Shown: piece after piece, positions 45,437 through 54,546 of the stretch
Position numbering within the stretch: the stretch's first letter is position 1
How the letters are laid out: every line of letters begins with the position of its first letter
Assembly (NCBI RefSeq): GCF_042678385.1
Contig: NZ_JBHUDY010000001.1
Span: 124,001 to 188,000 of the forward strand
Source of the DNA: Sphingomonas_B tabacisoli
GTDB taxonomy: Bacteria > Pseudomonadota > Alphaproteobacteria > Sphingomonadales > Sphingomonadaceae
DNA length: 64,000 nucleotides
Direction: 5' to 3'
Translations under genes and position numbers: made by a program
The notes under the pieces: generated by a model
The model's database searches: none
Told to the model about the DNA's origin: nothing
The model's input: only the letters and a program-made list of their open reading frames with translations

Positions 45437-47245
45437 TCAGCCCTTGTACAACGCGTCCAACCTCGCCCCGTAAGCCTCCTTCAACACATGCCGCCGAATC
45501 TTCATGCTGGGCGTGAGCTGCTCGTTCTCGATCGCGAACGGCGCGTCGGCGATGATGATGCGGCGGACTTTTTCGATCACCGACAGGTCCTTGTTGACCC
45601 GATCAACCGCCGCCATCAGCGCCGCCTTGTACATCGGGTTGTCTGAGAGCGCGGCGAAGTCGCACTTGTAATCGTTGCCGATGCACCATTCCGCCGTCCA
45701 TTCGGGGTCGGGGACGATCAGCCCGACAAGATACGGGCGGCGGTCGCCATAGACCATCGCCTGCAGGATCTCGGGCTGCAGGGTCAGCATGCCCTCGACT
45801 TTCTGTGGGGACACATTGTCGCCCTTGTCGTTGACGATCAGGTCCTTCTTGCGGTCGGTGATGACGATGCGGCCCTTGTCGTCGATATGGCCGATGTCGC
45901 CGGTGTGCAGCCAGAAGCCTGCCCCGGACCCCGATCCGGGGTCCTTCAGCACGCGCGCGGTCTCGGCCGGGTTCTGCCAATAGCCGTGCATGACCAGCTC
46001 GCCGCGCACCAGGATCTCGCCGTCCTCTGCAATACGGACCTCGGTCTCCGCGAGCGGCGGCCCGACCGTGTCCATCTTGATGCCGGCGCTCGGACGGTTG
46101 CACGAAATGACTGGCCCGGCCTCGGTCTGGCCGTATCCCTGCAACAGCGTCAGGCCGAGCGCGTGGAAGAACACGCCGATCTCGGGATTGAGCGGCGCGC
46201 CGCCCGACACCATCGCCTTCATCCGCCCGCCGAAGCGCTGGCGGATCTTGGGACGGAAAAGCTTCTCGAGCAGCAGGTCGGTCGGGCGATCCCAGAGCGG
46301 CAGGCCGCCCGCCAATTCCTTCGCACCCAGCGATTCCGCCCGGCGCAGAAGCTGCGGCGCGAGGCCGCCCTGTTTCTCGATATTCTTGACGATCCGCTGC
46401 CGCAGCACTTCGAACAGTCGCGGCACCACGACCATGATCGTCGGCCGCACTTCCTCGATATTCGCCGCGAGCTTGTCCAGGCCTTCGGCATAGTAGATCT
46501 GCCCGCCGAGCCCGATCGGCAGATACTGGCCGCCGCTATGCTCATAGGCATGGGAGAGCGGCAGGAAGGACAGGAAGACTTCGTCGTCCCAGCCGAAATC
46601 CTCGGCGATCACGCGCACGCAGCCATTGACGTTGTGCAGGATCGCGCCGTGGTGTTGGGGCACGCCGCGCGGGGCGCCGCCGGTGCCGCTGGTGTAGATG
46701 ATGCAGGCGGTGTCCTCGCGCTCGAAATCGGCGGCCGCGGCGACGGCCTGCACGTCGGCCGCGGTCGACGCCAGCGCTTCCCAGCTATGGAACGCGACGC
46801 CGCCCGCCTGCGGCACGCGCACCGTTTCCATCGCGATCACATGGTCGGCTTCGGAACGCAGCACGGCCGGGAGCAGCGTGCGCGCCAGCTTGTCGTTCGA
46901 CACGATCACGGCTGCCGCGCCGCTATTCTCCAGAATGTGGAGGTGATCGCGTTCGGTGTTGGTGGTGTAGGTCGGGACCGTGATGCAGCCGGCGGCCATG
47001 ATGGCGAGATCGGCGATGCACCATTCCGGCCGGTTCTCGGACACCAGCATCACGCGGTCGCCGCGTTTCAGGCCCAATGCCTTCAGCCCTTCCGCCACCG
47101 AGGCGACTTGCTGCGCGGCTTGCGTCCAGCTGATCGGCCGCCACGCATTTTCCGACTTGCGCCACAGGAACGGCTTGTCGCCGCCTTCCGCCGCGCGCGT
47201 GAAAAACATCGTCACCAGGTTCGGGAAGCGTTCGAACTGCCGCAT
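45437..47245 (-). CDS. Long-chain fatty-acid-CoA ligase (AMP-forming)
   Basis: A 602-residue member of the adenylate-forming superfamily. The P-loop-like motif is IIYTSGTGGAPRGVPQHHGA (normally with TTG-K rather than TGG-P-R), the middle motif is LLQGYGQTEAGPVISCNRP, and the hinge region LHTGDIGHIDDKGRIVITDRK is near the C-terminus. The length, about 600, fits the long-chain acyl-CoA synthetases of the FAA1/LACS-like branch rather than the 560-residue FadD. It probably activates fatty acids for uptake or degradation. The P-loop differences (GG-AP) are worth noting but are seen in relatives. It ends close to a type C palindrome. Confidence 0.88.
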   Translation of the reverse strand: MRQFERFPNLVTMFFTRAAEGGDKPFLWRKSENAWRPISWTQAAQQVASVAEGLKALGLKRGDRVMLVSENRPEWCIADLAIMAAGCITVPTYTTNTERDHLHILENSGAAAVIVSNDKLARTLLPAVLRSEADHVIAMETVRVPQAGGVAFHSWEALASTAADVQAVAAAADFEREDTACIIYTSGTGGAPRGVPQHHGAILHNVNGCVRVIAEDFGWDDEVFLSFLPLSHAYEHSGGQYLPIGLGGQIYYAEGLDKLAANIEEVRPTIMVVVPRLFEVLRQRIVKNIEKQGGLAPQLLRRAESLGAKELAGGLPLWDRPTDLLLEKLFRPKIRQRFGGRMKAMVSGGAPLNPEIGVFFHALGLTLLQGYGQTEAGPVISCNRPSAGIKMDTVGPPLAETEVRIAEDGEILVRGELVMHGYWQNPAETARVLKDPGSGSGAGFWLHTGDIGHIDDKGRIVITDRKKDLIVNDKGDNVSPQKVEGMLTLQPEILQAMVYGDRRPYLVGLIVPDPEWTAEWCIGNDYKCDFAALSDNPMYKAALMAAVDRVNKDLSVIEKVRRIIIADAPFAIENEQLTPSMKIRRHVLKEAYGARLDALYKG

Positions 47246-47280
47246 TCTCTCTCCGTTTTCCTTTTTCGTTCAGTCGCGCC

Positions 47281-48993
47281 TCATTCGGGCGGGCGCGTTT
47301 CGGTCCTCCGGCGGATCGCGGTCACATGACCTTCTTCATCGATCGCGACGCCTTCGCTGCGCGGATCGGCGGCACCGACCCATTTGCCGCCTGTCCATTC
47401 GATCGCATTGGCCTTGAGGCCGAGCGGCGCCACCTGCACGCGCTCGCCGAGCTTGCGCAGCGCCGGCTCCATAGTCTCGGCCTGCGTGCCCTTCTCCAGA
47501 TAGGCGACCGGCCCCGGCGCAAAGACCAGGCCGAGGCCGATCGCGTCCTGCGCGCTCATCTTCCAGTCGATCACGGCGACGATCGCCTTGGCGACCTGCG
47601 CGATGATCGTCGGACCGCCCGCCGCGCCCAGCGCAAGCCGGACATGCCCCGACGCATCATAGACGATGGTCGGCGCCATCGAGCTGCGCGGCCGCTTGCC
47701 GCCTTCGACGCGATTGGCGACCAGATAGCCATCGTCCTTCGGCACGATATCGAAGTCGGTCAGCTCGTTGTTGAGCATCGTCCCGTCGACCGAGAGGCCC
47801 GATCCGAACACGCTCTCGATCGTCGTCGTTACTTCCACGACGTTGCCCACACGATCGACCGCGACCAGGTCCGTCGTTCCGGGTACCTCGCTGGCCGGTA
47901 CGCGGATGCGCTTGGGCGCGCCGGGCGGAACGCCGGCCTCGATCTTGTCGAGACTTTTGTTGAGCGAGATCAGCGCCGAACGGCGGCTAAGATACGTACG
48001 GTCCAGCAGGCCCTTCAACGGCACCTGCACATAGTCCGGATCGCCCGTGTACATATCCCGATCGGCATAGGCGAGGCGCGAGGATTCGGCGAACAGGTGC
48101 CAGGCAACCGGGCTGGCCGCCCCCAGCTTCGCCATGTCGAAGCGCTCGAGCTGCTTCAGGATCATCAGCACGGTGATCCCGCCCGACGAAGGCGGCCCCA
48201 TGCTGCAGATGCGATAGGTCCGATAGGTCCCGCACAGCGGCGGCCGCTCCTTCGCTTCATAGCTGGCGAGATCGCCCCTGGTCATCCGCGACGGGTTGCG
48301 CGTCGCGCCGTTCACGGTCGCGACCAGCTTCTCCGCCTGAGGGCCAACATAGAAAGTGTCCGGCCCCAGGCGCGCGATGCGCTCGAACAGCGCCGCCTGC
48401 TCCGGATTGCGCACGGTCGTGCCGGCCGGCAGGATTTTCCCGTCAGGCCCAAGGAAAATGCGCGCGGCGCCGGCGTCCAGCTTGCCGGTCGAACCGCCGG
48501 CGATCTGCGCGAAGCGGGCGGAAAGCTGCCAGCCGTCGCGCGCGATGCGTATCGCCGGCTCGAACAATGCCGCCCAGGGAAGCTTGCCCGATTTCGCGTG
48601 CGCCAGCGCCATGGCCCTGAGCGCTCCCGGCACGCCGACGCTCCGGCCGCCGGGAACCGCCGCGCCGTGGCTGAGCGGTTTTCCGTCGGGGCCGTAGAAC
48701 CACTCCGGTCCCGCCGCGTGGGGCGCAGCCTCGCGGCCGTCGACCGTCGTGACTTTGCCCGTCTTCGCATCGTGGCTGACGAAGAAGCTGCCGCCGCCGA
48801 TGCCGGAGCTTTGCGGCTCGACCACGTTCAGCACCAGCATGGTCGCGATCGCCGCGTCGGTCGCGGTGCCGCCCTTTTTGAGGATCTCGACGCCGGCCGC
48901 AGCGGCCCGCGGGTCGGCGGCGGACACCATGCCTTGCGCCGCAAGCGATTGCGGCAGGATGAGCAGGAGGAAAGTAAGAAAAAAACGCTTCAT
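47281..48993 (-). CDS. ggt: Gamma-glutamyltransferase
   Basis: A 570-residue periplasmic Ntn hydrolase precursor. The start is the ATG at 48993, opening a signal peptide (FFLTFLLLILPQSLAAQG). The autocleavage site is PGTTDLVAVDRVGNVVEVTT, with the second Thr of GTTD as the nucleophile of the small subunit; the usual His after it is an Asp. The large-subunit gly-rich loop SSGIGGGSFF and the small-subunit GAAGGPTII are present. It cleaves the gamma-glutamyl bond of glutathione and helps recycle amino acids. Confidence 0.92.
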   Translation of the reverse strand: MKRFFLTFLLLILPQSLAAQGMVSAADPRAAAAGVEILKKGGTATDAAIATMLVLNVVEPQSSGIGGGSFFVSHDAKTGKVTTVDGREAAPHAAGPEWFYGPDGKPLSHGAAVPGGRSVGVPGALRAMALAHAKSGKLPWAALFEPAIRIARDGWQLSARFAQIAGGSTGKLDAGAARIFLGPDGKILPAGTTVRNPEQAALFERIARLGPDTFYVGPQAEKLVATVNGATRNPSRMTRGDLASYEAKERPPLCGTYRTYRICSMGPPSSGGITVLMILKQLERFDMAKLGAASPVAWHLFAESSRLAYADRDMYTGDPDYVQVPLKGLLDRTYLSRRSALISLNKSLDKIEAGVPPGAPKRIRVPASEVPGTTDLVAVDRVGNVVEVTTTIESVFGSGLSVDGTMLNNELTDFDIVPKDDGYLVANRVEGGKRPRSSMAPTIVYDASGHVRLALGAAGGPTIIAQVAKAIVAVIDWKMSAQDAIGLGLVFAPGPVAYLEKGTQAETMEPALRKLGERVQVAPLGLKANAIEWTGGKWVGAADPRSEGVAIDEEGHVTAIRRRTETRPPE

Positions 48994-49039
48994 GACGCGC
49001 GCGACCGTAATGCCGCGCATCGTTAGGGCAAGTGCGACT

Positions 49040-50068
49040 TCAACCTTGCCCTATAGCCTCCGCGACAGAGCCGAACCCGTCCTGCCTTAGCCGCCTGGCC
49101 AGCCCCCGCGCGATCCGGCGCGCGAGTCCGGGACCTTCGTAAACCAGCGCCGAATAGAGCTGGACAAGCGAAGCGCCGGCTCTGATGCGGGCATAGGCCT
49201 CATCGGCGTCCCCAATTCCGCCAGCCGAAACCAGCGGCAGCTTCCCTCCCGCCGCCGAACGGAAATCACGCAATCGCTGCAAGGCGAGCGAGGAAAGCGG
49301 AGCACCCGAAAGCCCGCCAGTTTCGTCCGCATAGCGTGATTGAAGCGGCGGCCGCGAGACCGTGGTGTTGGAGACGATCAGCGCTGAAACCCCGCGCTCG
49401 ATCGCGACGCGGGCGATCGCGTCGATCTCCTCCGCTTCCAGGTCCGGCGCGACTTTCAGGAACACCGGCGTGGGCGCGGGCAGCGCACCCATGACGCCAT
49501 GCAGCAGCTCGTCGAGCGCCGCCGCGCTCTGCAGCGCGCGCAGGCCCGGGGTGTTGGGAGAGCTGATATTGACCGTCAGGTAATCGGCCACGCCCGCCAT
49601 CGCTCGCGCGCCCTTGGCGTAGTCGGCGCTGCGGTCGTCCGAATCCTTGTTCGCGCCGATATTAACGCCCACCGGACCCGCGCGCCGGCCGAGGCGCTGC
49701 AAGCGCTCTAGCGCGGACGCCTGCCCGCCATTGTTGAATCCCATCCGGTTGATCACTGCCCGGTCCTCAGCCAGTCGGAACAGCCGCGGCTTCGGATTGC
49801 CCGTCTGCGGCATCGGCGTCAGCGTGCCGACTTCGACGAAGCCGAAACCGAAGCCGAGCATTTGCGCCGGCACTTCGGCATCCTTGTCGAACCCCGCCGC
49901 CAGCCCGACCGGGTTCGGGAAGTGCAGGCCGGCAACGTCGCACGCCAGCACCGGATCGCTTTCGGGAGCGCCGAGCGCGGGCAACGGCTTCAGTGCAGCG
50001 ATCGTCAGCCGATGCGCCTGCTCGGCGTCGAGCGCATGGATGAGCGGGCGGAACAGCGGATACAGCAC
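49040..50068 (-). CDS. pyrD: Quinone-dependent dihydroorotate dehydrogenase
   Basis: A 342-residue class 2 enzyme that oxidises dihydroorotate to orotate in pyrimidine synthesis. The N-terminal membrane-binding helix region starts LYPLFRPLIHALDAEQAHRL and marks the quinone-linked class. FMN and active-site landmarks are GLAAGFDKDAEVP, NINIS-type VNISSPNTPGLRALQ, KVAPDL and SAGGIGDADEAY. It lies 46 bases before ggt on the same strand, with its own start divergent from the malic enzyme gene. Confidence 0.95.
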   Translation of the reverse strand: MLYPLFRPLIHALDAEQAHRLTIAALKPLPALGAPESDPVLACDVAGLHFPNPVGLAAGFDKDAEVPAQMLGFGFGFVEVGTLTPMPQTGNPKPRLFRLAEDRAVINRMGFNNGGQASALERLQRLGRRAGPVGVNIGANKDSDDRSADYAKGARAMAGVADYLTVNISSPNTPGLRALQSAAALDELLHGVMGALPAPTPVFLKVAPDLEAEEIDAIARVAIERGVSALIVSNTTVSRPPLQSRYADETGGLSGAPLSSLALQRLRDFRSAAGGKLPLVSAGGIGDADEAYARIRAGASLVQLYSALVYEGPGLARRIARGLARRLRQDGFGSVAEAIGQG

Positions 50069-50156
50069 GAAGGGCGCGATAGCATGTGCGCGCGCACTGG
50101 AAAGCCCGGGCCTGCGCCTCTAGGGTGCCGCCCAAGACACCGGCCAGGGGATTTCG

Positions 50157-52418
50157 ATGAGCGAAGCGAACGTCCAATTTTCGGAACGCGAGGCGTTGCT
50201 TTTCCACTCTGTCGGCCGGCCCGGAAAGATCGAGATCGTCGCCTCCAAGCCGATGGCGACGCAGCGCGACCTGAGCCTTGCCTATTCTCCCGGCGTGGCG
50301 GTGCCCGTGCGGTGCATCGCCGAAGACCCGGCCCTTGCCTACGACTATACCGCCAAGGGCAATCTGGTTGCGGTCATCTCGAACGGCACCGCGATTCTCG
50401 GTCTCGGCAATCTCGGCGCGCTTGCCTCCAAGCCGGTGATGGAAGGCAAGGCGGTGCTGTTCAAGCGCTTCGCCGATGTCGATTCGATCGACATCGAAGT
50501 CGCGACCGAGGATCCCGAAGCCTTCATCAACGCGGTCGCGCTGCTGGAGCCGAGCTTCGGCGGCATCAACCTTGAGGACATCGCCGCGCCGGCCTGCTTC
50601 ATCATCGAGCAGGCGCTCAAGGAGCGGATGAAGATCCCGGTGATGCACGACGATCAGCACGGCACCGCGATCATCACGGCGGCGGGGCTGATCAATGCGT
50701 GCCGGCTGACCGGGCGCGAGCTCAGGGACGTGAAAGTCGTCGTGAACGGGGCGGGCGCCGCCGCGATCGCCTGCACGTCGCTGATCAAGGCGATGGGCGT
50801 GCGCGGCGACAACGTCATCATGTGCGACCGCAAGGGCGTGATCTACCAGGGCCGTGCCGAGAGCATGGACCAGTGGAAGTCCGCCCATGCCGCCAAGACT
50901 GACCGCCGCACGCTGACCGAGGCGCTGGACGGCGCCGACGTGTTCCTGGGCCTTTCGGCCGCCGGCGCGCTGAAGCCGGAGATGGTCAAGAACATGGCGC
51001 CCAAGCCGATCATCTTCGCCATGGCCAATCCCGATCCGGAAATCACGCCGCCCGAAGCGAAGGCGGCGCGCCCGGACGCGATCATCGCGACCGGCCGGTC
51101 GGACTATCCGAACCAGGTCAATAACGTGCTTGGCTTCCCCTTCATCTTCCGTGGTGCGCTCGATGTGCGCGCGACCGCGATCAACGACGAGATGAAGATC
51201 GCGGCGGCGCAGGCCCTAGCCGATCTCGCGCGCCAGCAAGTGCCGGAGGAAGTGGCGGCGGCCTATGGCGGCAAGACGCACAGTTTCGGCGCCGATTACA
51301 TCATTCCGGCGCCTTTCGACCCCCGGCTGATGGAGATCGTGCCGGCGGCGGTCGCCAAGGCCGCGATGGACTCGGGTGTCGCGACGAAGCCGATCCTCGA
51401 CCTGAACGAATATCGCCAGTCGCTAAGGGCGCGGCTCAACCCGACTACCTCGGTGCTCACGCTGGCCTATGAAGCGGCGCGCGCCAACCCGAAGCGCGTG
51501 CTGTTCGCGGAAGGCGAGGAAGAGACGGTGCTGCGCGCCGCGATCCAGTTCCGCGACGGCGGCTATGGCACGCCCGTGCTGGTCGGCCGCGACGACGTCT
51601 ACGACCAATTGAAAGAGCTCGGCGTCGACGATCCGCAGAGCTTCGAACTGCACAACAGCCGTAACTCGCCTTTGGTCCCCAAGATGGTCGACCGGTTGTA
51701 CGAGCGGCTCCAGCGTCGCGGCTACCTGTATCGCGAATGCGAGCGGATGGTGAACCAGGACCGCAACATCTTCGGTTCGCTGCTGCTCGATCTTGGTGAA
51801 GTCGATGCGATGATTACCGGCACGACACGCACCTACGCCCAATCGATGCGCGAGATCCGGCGCGTGATCGATCCGCAGCAAGGGCGCACGCCGTTCGGCA
51901 TCCACGTAATGGTCGGCCAGCACCACACGGTGTTCATGGCCGACACGACGGTCAACGAGCGCCCCTCCGCGTCCGAACTCGCCGATATTGCCGAGCAGAC
52001 CGCGGCGGTGGCGCGGCGCATGGGCCATGAGCCGCGGGTTGCCTTCCTCAGCTATTCGACCTTCGGCAACCCGCCGGGCGAGTTTCTCGACAACATCCGC
52101 GGTGCGGTCGCCTTGCTCGATCAGCGCGGCGTGAGCTTTGAATACGAAGGCGAAATGTCGCCGGACGTCGCGCTCAACCCGCGCGTGATGGCGAGCTATC
52201 CGTTCAGCCGGCTCTCAGGGCCCGCCAACGTGCTGGTGATGCCGGGCCTTCAGTCCGCCAATATCTCGGCCAAGCTGCTGCGCGAGCTCGGGGGCGACGA
52301 AGTGATCGGCCCGATGCTGGTCGGCATGGACAAGCCCGTGCAGGTCGCGACGATGGCGAGCCGCGCCTCGGAACTGGTGACGCTCGCCGTGCTGGCCGCG
52401 AGCGGGATTGCGGGATGA
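50157..52418 (+). CDS. maeB: NADP-dependent malic enzyme with phosphotransacetylase-like domain
   Basis: A 753-residue fusion. Residues up to about 430 form the malic enzyme, with LAYSPGVAVP, MHDDQHGTAIITAAGLINA, the cofactor motif VVNGAGAAAIA and MANPDPEITPPEA. Residues about 435-753 are a phosphotransacetylase-like domain (PTA/PTB) beginning LTLAYEAARANPKRVLFAEG. It decarboxylates malate to pyruvate with NADP. The C-terminal domain is regulatory in the enteric homologue, where acetyl-CoA inhibits the enzyme. This hybrid form is standard in alphaproteobacteria. A complex palindrome follows its stop. Confidence 0.94.
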   Translation: MSEANVQFSEREALLFHSVGRPGKIEIVASKPMATQRDLSLAYSPGVAVPVRCIAEDPALAYDYTAKGNLVAVISNGTAILGLGNLGALASKPVMEGKAVLFKRFADVDSIDIEVATEDPEAFINAVALLEPSFGGINLEDIAAPACFIIEQALKERMKIPVMHDDQHGTAIITAAGLINACRLTGRELRDVKVVVNGAGAAAIACTSLIKAMGVRGDNVIMCDRKGVIYQGRAESMDQWKSAHAAKTDRRTLTEALDGADVFLGLSAAGALKPEMVKNMAPKPIIFAMANPDPEITPPEAKAARPDAIIATGRSDYPNQVNNVLGFPFIFRGALDVRATAINDEMKIAAAQALADLARQQVPEEVAAAYGGKTHSFGADYIIPAPFDPRLMEIVPAAVAKAAMDSGVATKPILDLNEYRQSLRARLNPTTSVLTLAYEAARANPKRVLFAEGEEETVLRAAIQFRDGGYGTPVLVGRDDVYDQLKELGVDDPQSFELHNSRNSPLVPKMVDRLYERLQRRGYLYRECERMVNQDRNIFGSLLLDLGEVDAMITGTTRTYAQSMREIRRVIDPQQGRTPFGIHVMVGQHHTVFMADTTVNERPSASELADIAEQTAAVARRMGHEPRVAFLSYSTFGNPPGEFLDNIRGAVALLDQRGVSFEYEGEMSPDVALNPRVMASYPFSRLSGPANVLVMPGLQSANISAKLLRELGGDEVIGPMLVGMDKPVQVATMASRASELVTLAVLAASGIAG

Positions 52419-52423
52419 GATCT

Positions 52424-52599
52424 AAGCCCCTCCCTTTTAAGGGAGGGGTTGGGGTGGGTGTCGGCCGCAGGCCGATCAAAACTCCAAAATAATCGGATGA
52501 CAGCCCCACCCCAACCCAGCATCAGGTGAACCGTCCCCCAGACGGTTCAGGTCAGTCCGGGGGACTGACCGACCTGATGCTCCTGAAGGAGAGGGGCTT
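52424..52599. repeat. Nested multi-hairpin palindromic element
   Basis: A 176-base element between maeB and bamE. Outer 9-base inverted ends AAGCCCCTC (52424-52432) and GAGGGGCTT (52591-52599) enclose further inverted pairs: CCCCTCCC/GGGAGGGG (52427-52448), GGTTGGGGTGGG (52447-52458) with CCCACCCCAACC (52505-52516), a TCGGCC/GGCCGA hairpin at 52461-52475, and a cloverleaf. The cloverleaf has outer stem GCATCAGGT/ACCTGATGC (52519-52527 with 52572-52580) and two inner hairpins at 52528-52548 and 52551-52569. It shares the GGGAGGGG theme with the type B repeats. Confidence 0.85.
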
Positions 52600-52605
52600 T
52601 CAACC

Positions 52606-53088
52606 TCACCCGCCCGTATTGTCGCTCGGCCCGCTGCCGCCGGGCAGCGTGCCGACCCGGCCGATATTGCCGAACAGGTCCTCGAAGAAGCCGTGCTTGC
52701 GGCCGAGCGTCGGGGTCTTATCCTTGACCGGATCGATGCGCGCGACCTTCTCAAGGCCGGTCTGCTCGATCTGGGCGACATTGCCGGCCTGGTCGAAGCG
52801 GATGTGCAGCACCGTCTGCGCGATCGGCTTCGGGCTGCCGAAGGCAAGCTGGCGGGTGTCGCGCGAGATATAATACCAGTCGTTGCTGTCGAACTGGCCG
52901 GCGAGGCTCGGCAGACCCAGCGTCTTCTGCACCGAAGCCTTGTTGTCGATGCCGGGCTGGACGGTCGCAAGGAGCTGCGAATCCACCAGATAGCCTTGAT
53001 GCCCGCGAATGCGCGAGCAGCCGCCGGCCGCCACCATCACGCCCAAAAGCGCGGCGCCGGTGATCACGCGCCGCTGTACAGAAAACAT
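52606..53088 (-). CDS. bamE: Outer membrane protein assembly factor BamE
   Basis: A 160-residue lipoprotein of the beta-barrel assembly machine. The start is the ATG at 53088; the lipobox AGGC has Cys24. The SmpA/OmlA fold includes GYLVDSQLLATVQPGIDNKA and VQKTLGLPSLAGQFDSNDWY, with WYYISRDTR before the second strand. BamE supports BamD-BamA contact in folding outer-membrane proteins such as the Slam barrel. Its C-terminus runs close to the palindromic element. The cytochrome chaperone gene is divergent. Confidence 0.92.
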   Translation of the reverse strand: MFSVQRRVITGAALLGVMVAAGGCSRIRGHQGYLVDSQLLATVQPGIDNKASVQKTLGLPSLAGQFDSNDWYYISRDTRQLAFGSPKPIAQTVLHIRFDQAGNVAQIEQTGLEKVARIDPVKDKTPTLGRKHGFFEDLFGNIGRVGTLPGGSGPSDNTGG

Positions 53089-53190
53089 TCGAATCTCCCG
53101 GACGTGACCAAGCATTGCGCTCGCCGCCCACTGCCTCAATATGCCGCACGCATGGCGCACACAAGCGCACGTGACCTGAACGGAGAGTTG

Positions 53191-53703
53191 ATGCGCCTTT
53201 TCGACCGGCTTTTCGGCCGACCCAATGCCAATGAAGCCGCGCGGCCGCTCTACAATGCGGTGGTCGCGCGCGGCCGCGAGGCGCATTGGTATCGCGCAGG
53301 CGGCGTGCCCGACACGATCGACGGCCGGTTCGAGATGATCGCAGCGATCCTGGCGCTGGTCATCGCGCGCCTGGAGCTGGAACCCGAGCAGAAGCAGAAC
53401 GTGGCCTGGCTGGTCGAGCTGTTCGTCACCGACATGGACAGCCAGCTTCGCGAGATCGGCATCGGCGACATGGTGGTCGGCAAGCATATGGGCAGGATGA
53501 TGGGCGCGCTCGGCGGCCGGATCGGCGCCTATCGCGACGGCCTGCGCGAAGGGGAGTTCGAAGCGGCGCTGGTCCGCAATCTCTATCGCGGCGAGGAGCC
53601 GCCGGCCGCCGCGCTCGAGCACACGGCCGAGCAGCTTCGCGCCTTCTACCTCGCACTGCACGCCGCATCCGCCGATTCGATCGCGGCGGGTCAGCTCCCA
53701 TGA
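53191..53703 (+). CDS. Ubiquinol-cytochrome c chaperone (CBP3/UQCC1 family)
   Basis: A 170-residue helical protein of the CBP3 family, which in mitochondria and related bacteria helps assemble the bc1 complex. The start is the ATG at 53191, chosen for its GGAGAG ribosome site and the family-like beginning MRLFDRLFGRPN. The core contains WYRAGGVPDTIDGRFEMIAA and LFVTDMDSQLREIGIGDMVV, both conserved. The stop overlaps the ATG of the DUF177 gene (ATGA), a common pairing in alphaproteobacteria. Confidence 0.9.
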   Translation: MRLFDRLFGRPNANEAARPLYNAVVARGREAHWYRAGGVPDTIDGRFEMIAAILALVIARLELEPEQKQNVAWLVELFVTDMDSQLREIGIGDMVVGKHMGRMMGALGGRIGAYRDGLREGEFEAALVRNLYRGEEPPAAALEHTAEQLRAFYLALHAASADSIAAGQLP

Positions 53704-54224
53704 CGCCGGAATTCTCGCGGCCCCTCGATGCCGACACAGTATCCGAATCGCCGCGGACTCTGGAAATCGGCGCCGACGAAGCCGAGCGGCGAAAGCTGGC
53801 CGGCCGCTTCCGGCTGGTGGCGCTCGACCGGCTTGCGGCGACGGTCACGCTGGCGCGCCGGGCGGGCATCATCCACGCCGACGGGCGCGTTATGGCCGAT
53901 CTGGTCCAGAGCTGCGTCGTCACCGGCGAGCCGCTCCCCGCGCACATCGATGCGCCTTTCTCGGTCCGCTACGTCCCCGAGACGCCGGGCCCGGCGGGCG
54001 AGGAAGAAGTCGAGCTCAGCGAAGAGGATTGCGACACGCTCCCGCTCGAAAACGGACGAATCGACCTGGGCGAGCTCGCCGCCGAGACCCTGGCGCTGGC
54101 GCTCGATCCGTATCCGCGCGCGCCTGATGCCGATCTGACGCTGGATGAGTCCGATACGGAAACCGACACAGGCCCGTTCGCCGCCCTCAAGGCGCTGAAG
54201 GACAGGATGGAGAAAGGCGCCTAG
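53700..54224 (+). CDS. DUF177/YceD-family protein
   Basis: A 174-residue cytoplasmic protein of the DUF177 (YceD) family. The features are RRAGIIHADGRVMADLVQSC with SCVVTGEPLPAHID, then an acidic stretch EEEVELSEEDCDTLPLENGR and LAAETLALALDPYPR. In many bacteria it is next to the ribosomal L32 gene rpmF and is proposed to act in 23S rRNA maturation; here rpmF is not adjacent. The ATG overlaps the chaperone stop. The stop is 4 bases into the next convergent gene. Confidence 0.9.
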   Translation: MTPEFSRPLDADTVSESPRTLEIGADEAERRKLAGRFRLVALDRLAATVTLARRAGIIHADGRVMADLVQSCVVTGEPLPAHIDAPFSVRYVPETPGPAGEEEVELSEEDCDTLPLENGRIDLGELAAETLALALDPYPRAPDADLTLDESDTETDTGPFAALKALKDRMEKGA

Positions 54225-54472
54225 GCCTCGGTGCTGCGCCGCCGGCGTGCGTCCGGGCGGAATGGGATCACTTTCGCTTCATAACGCGGTCGCGGATGGG
54301 CGAGCAACGCGGGATCGAGCCCGAGCCTTTTGTAGAGCCGCCGCCGTTCGGCCGCGCTGAGTTGGCCGGGCAGCGCCGGCAGGTCGGCCGCCCGTCTTTG
54401 ATGCCGGGCGAGCAAGACGATCGCCACCCACATGCTCAATGCAAGCAGTGCGGTGATGACGATTCCGGCCAT
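54221..54472 (-). CDS. Small single-pass membrane protein
   Basis: An 83-residue protein with one N-terminal membrane helix (MAGIVITALLALSMWVAIVL) and a basic cytoplasmic tail rich in Arg (KVIPFRPDARRRRS). A LSAAERRRLYKRLGLD helix lies between. There is no recognised family. It converges with the DUF177 gene, and the ends overlap by 4 bases. Confidence 0.6.
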   Translation of the reverse strand: MAGIVITALLALSMWVAIVLLARHQRRAADLPALPGQLSAAERRRLYKRLGLDPALLAHPRPRYEAKVIPFRPDARRRRSTEA

Positions 54473-54546
54473 GACAATCTCGCTAAGCAGATACCCTGTT
54501 TAGCGAGACGCCCGAATCGGCCCTGCTGTTCCCTTGAAAACGGCCC

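Noticed and set aside
47326..49026. A 566-codon frame antisense to ggt
   Set aside because: No domain or signal is visible, and the composition is that of an antisense frame; ggt has all its motifs.
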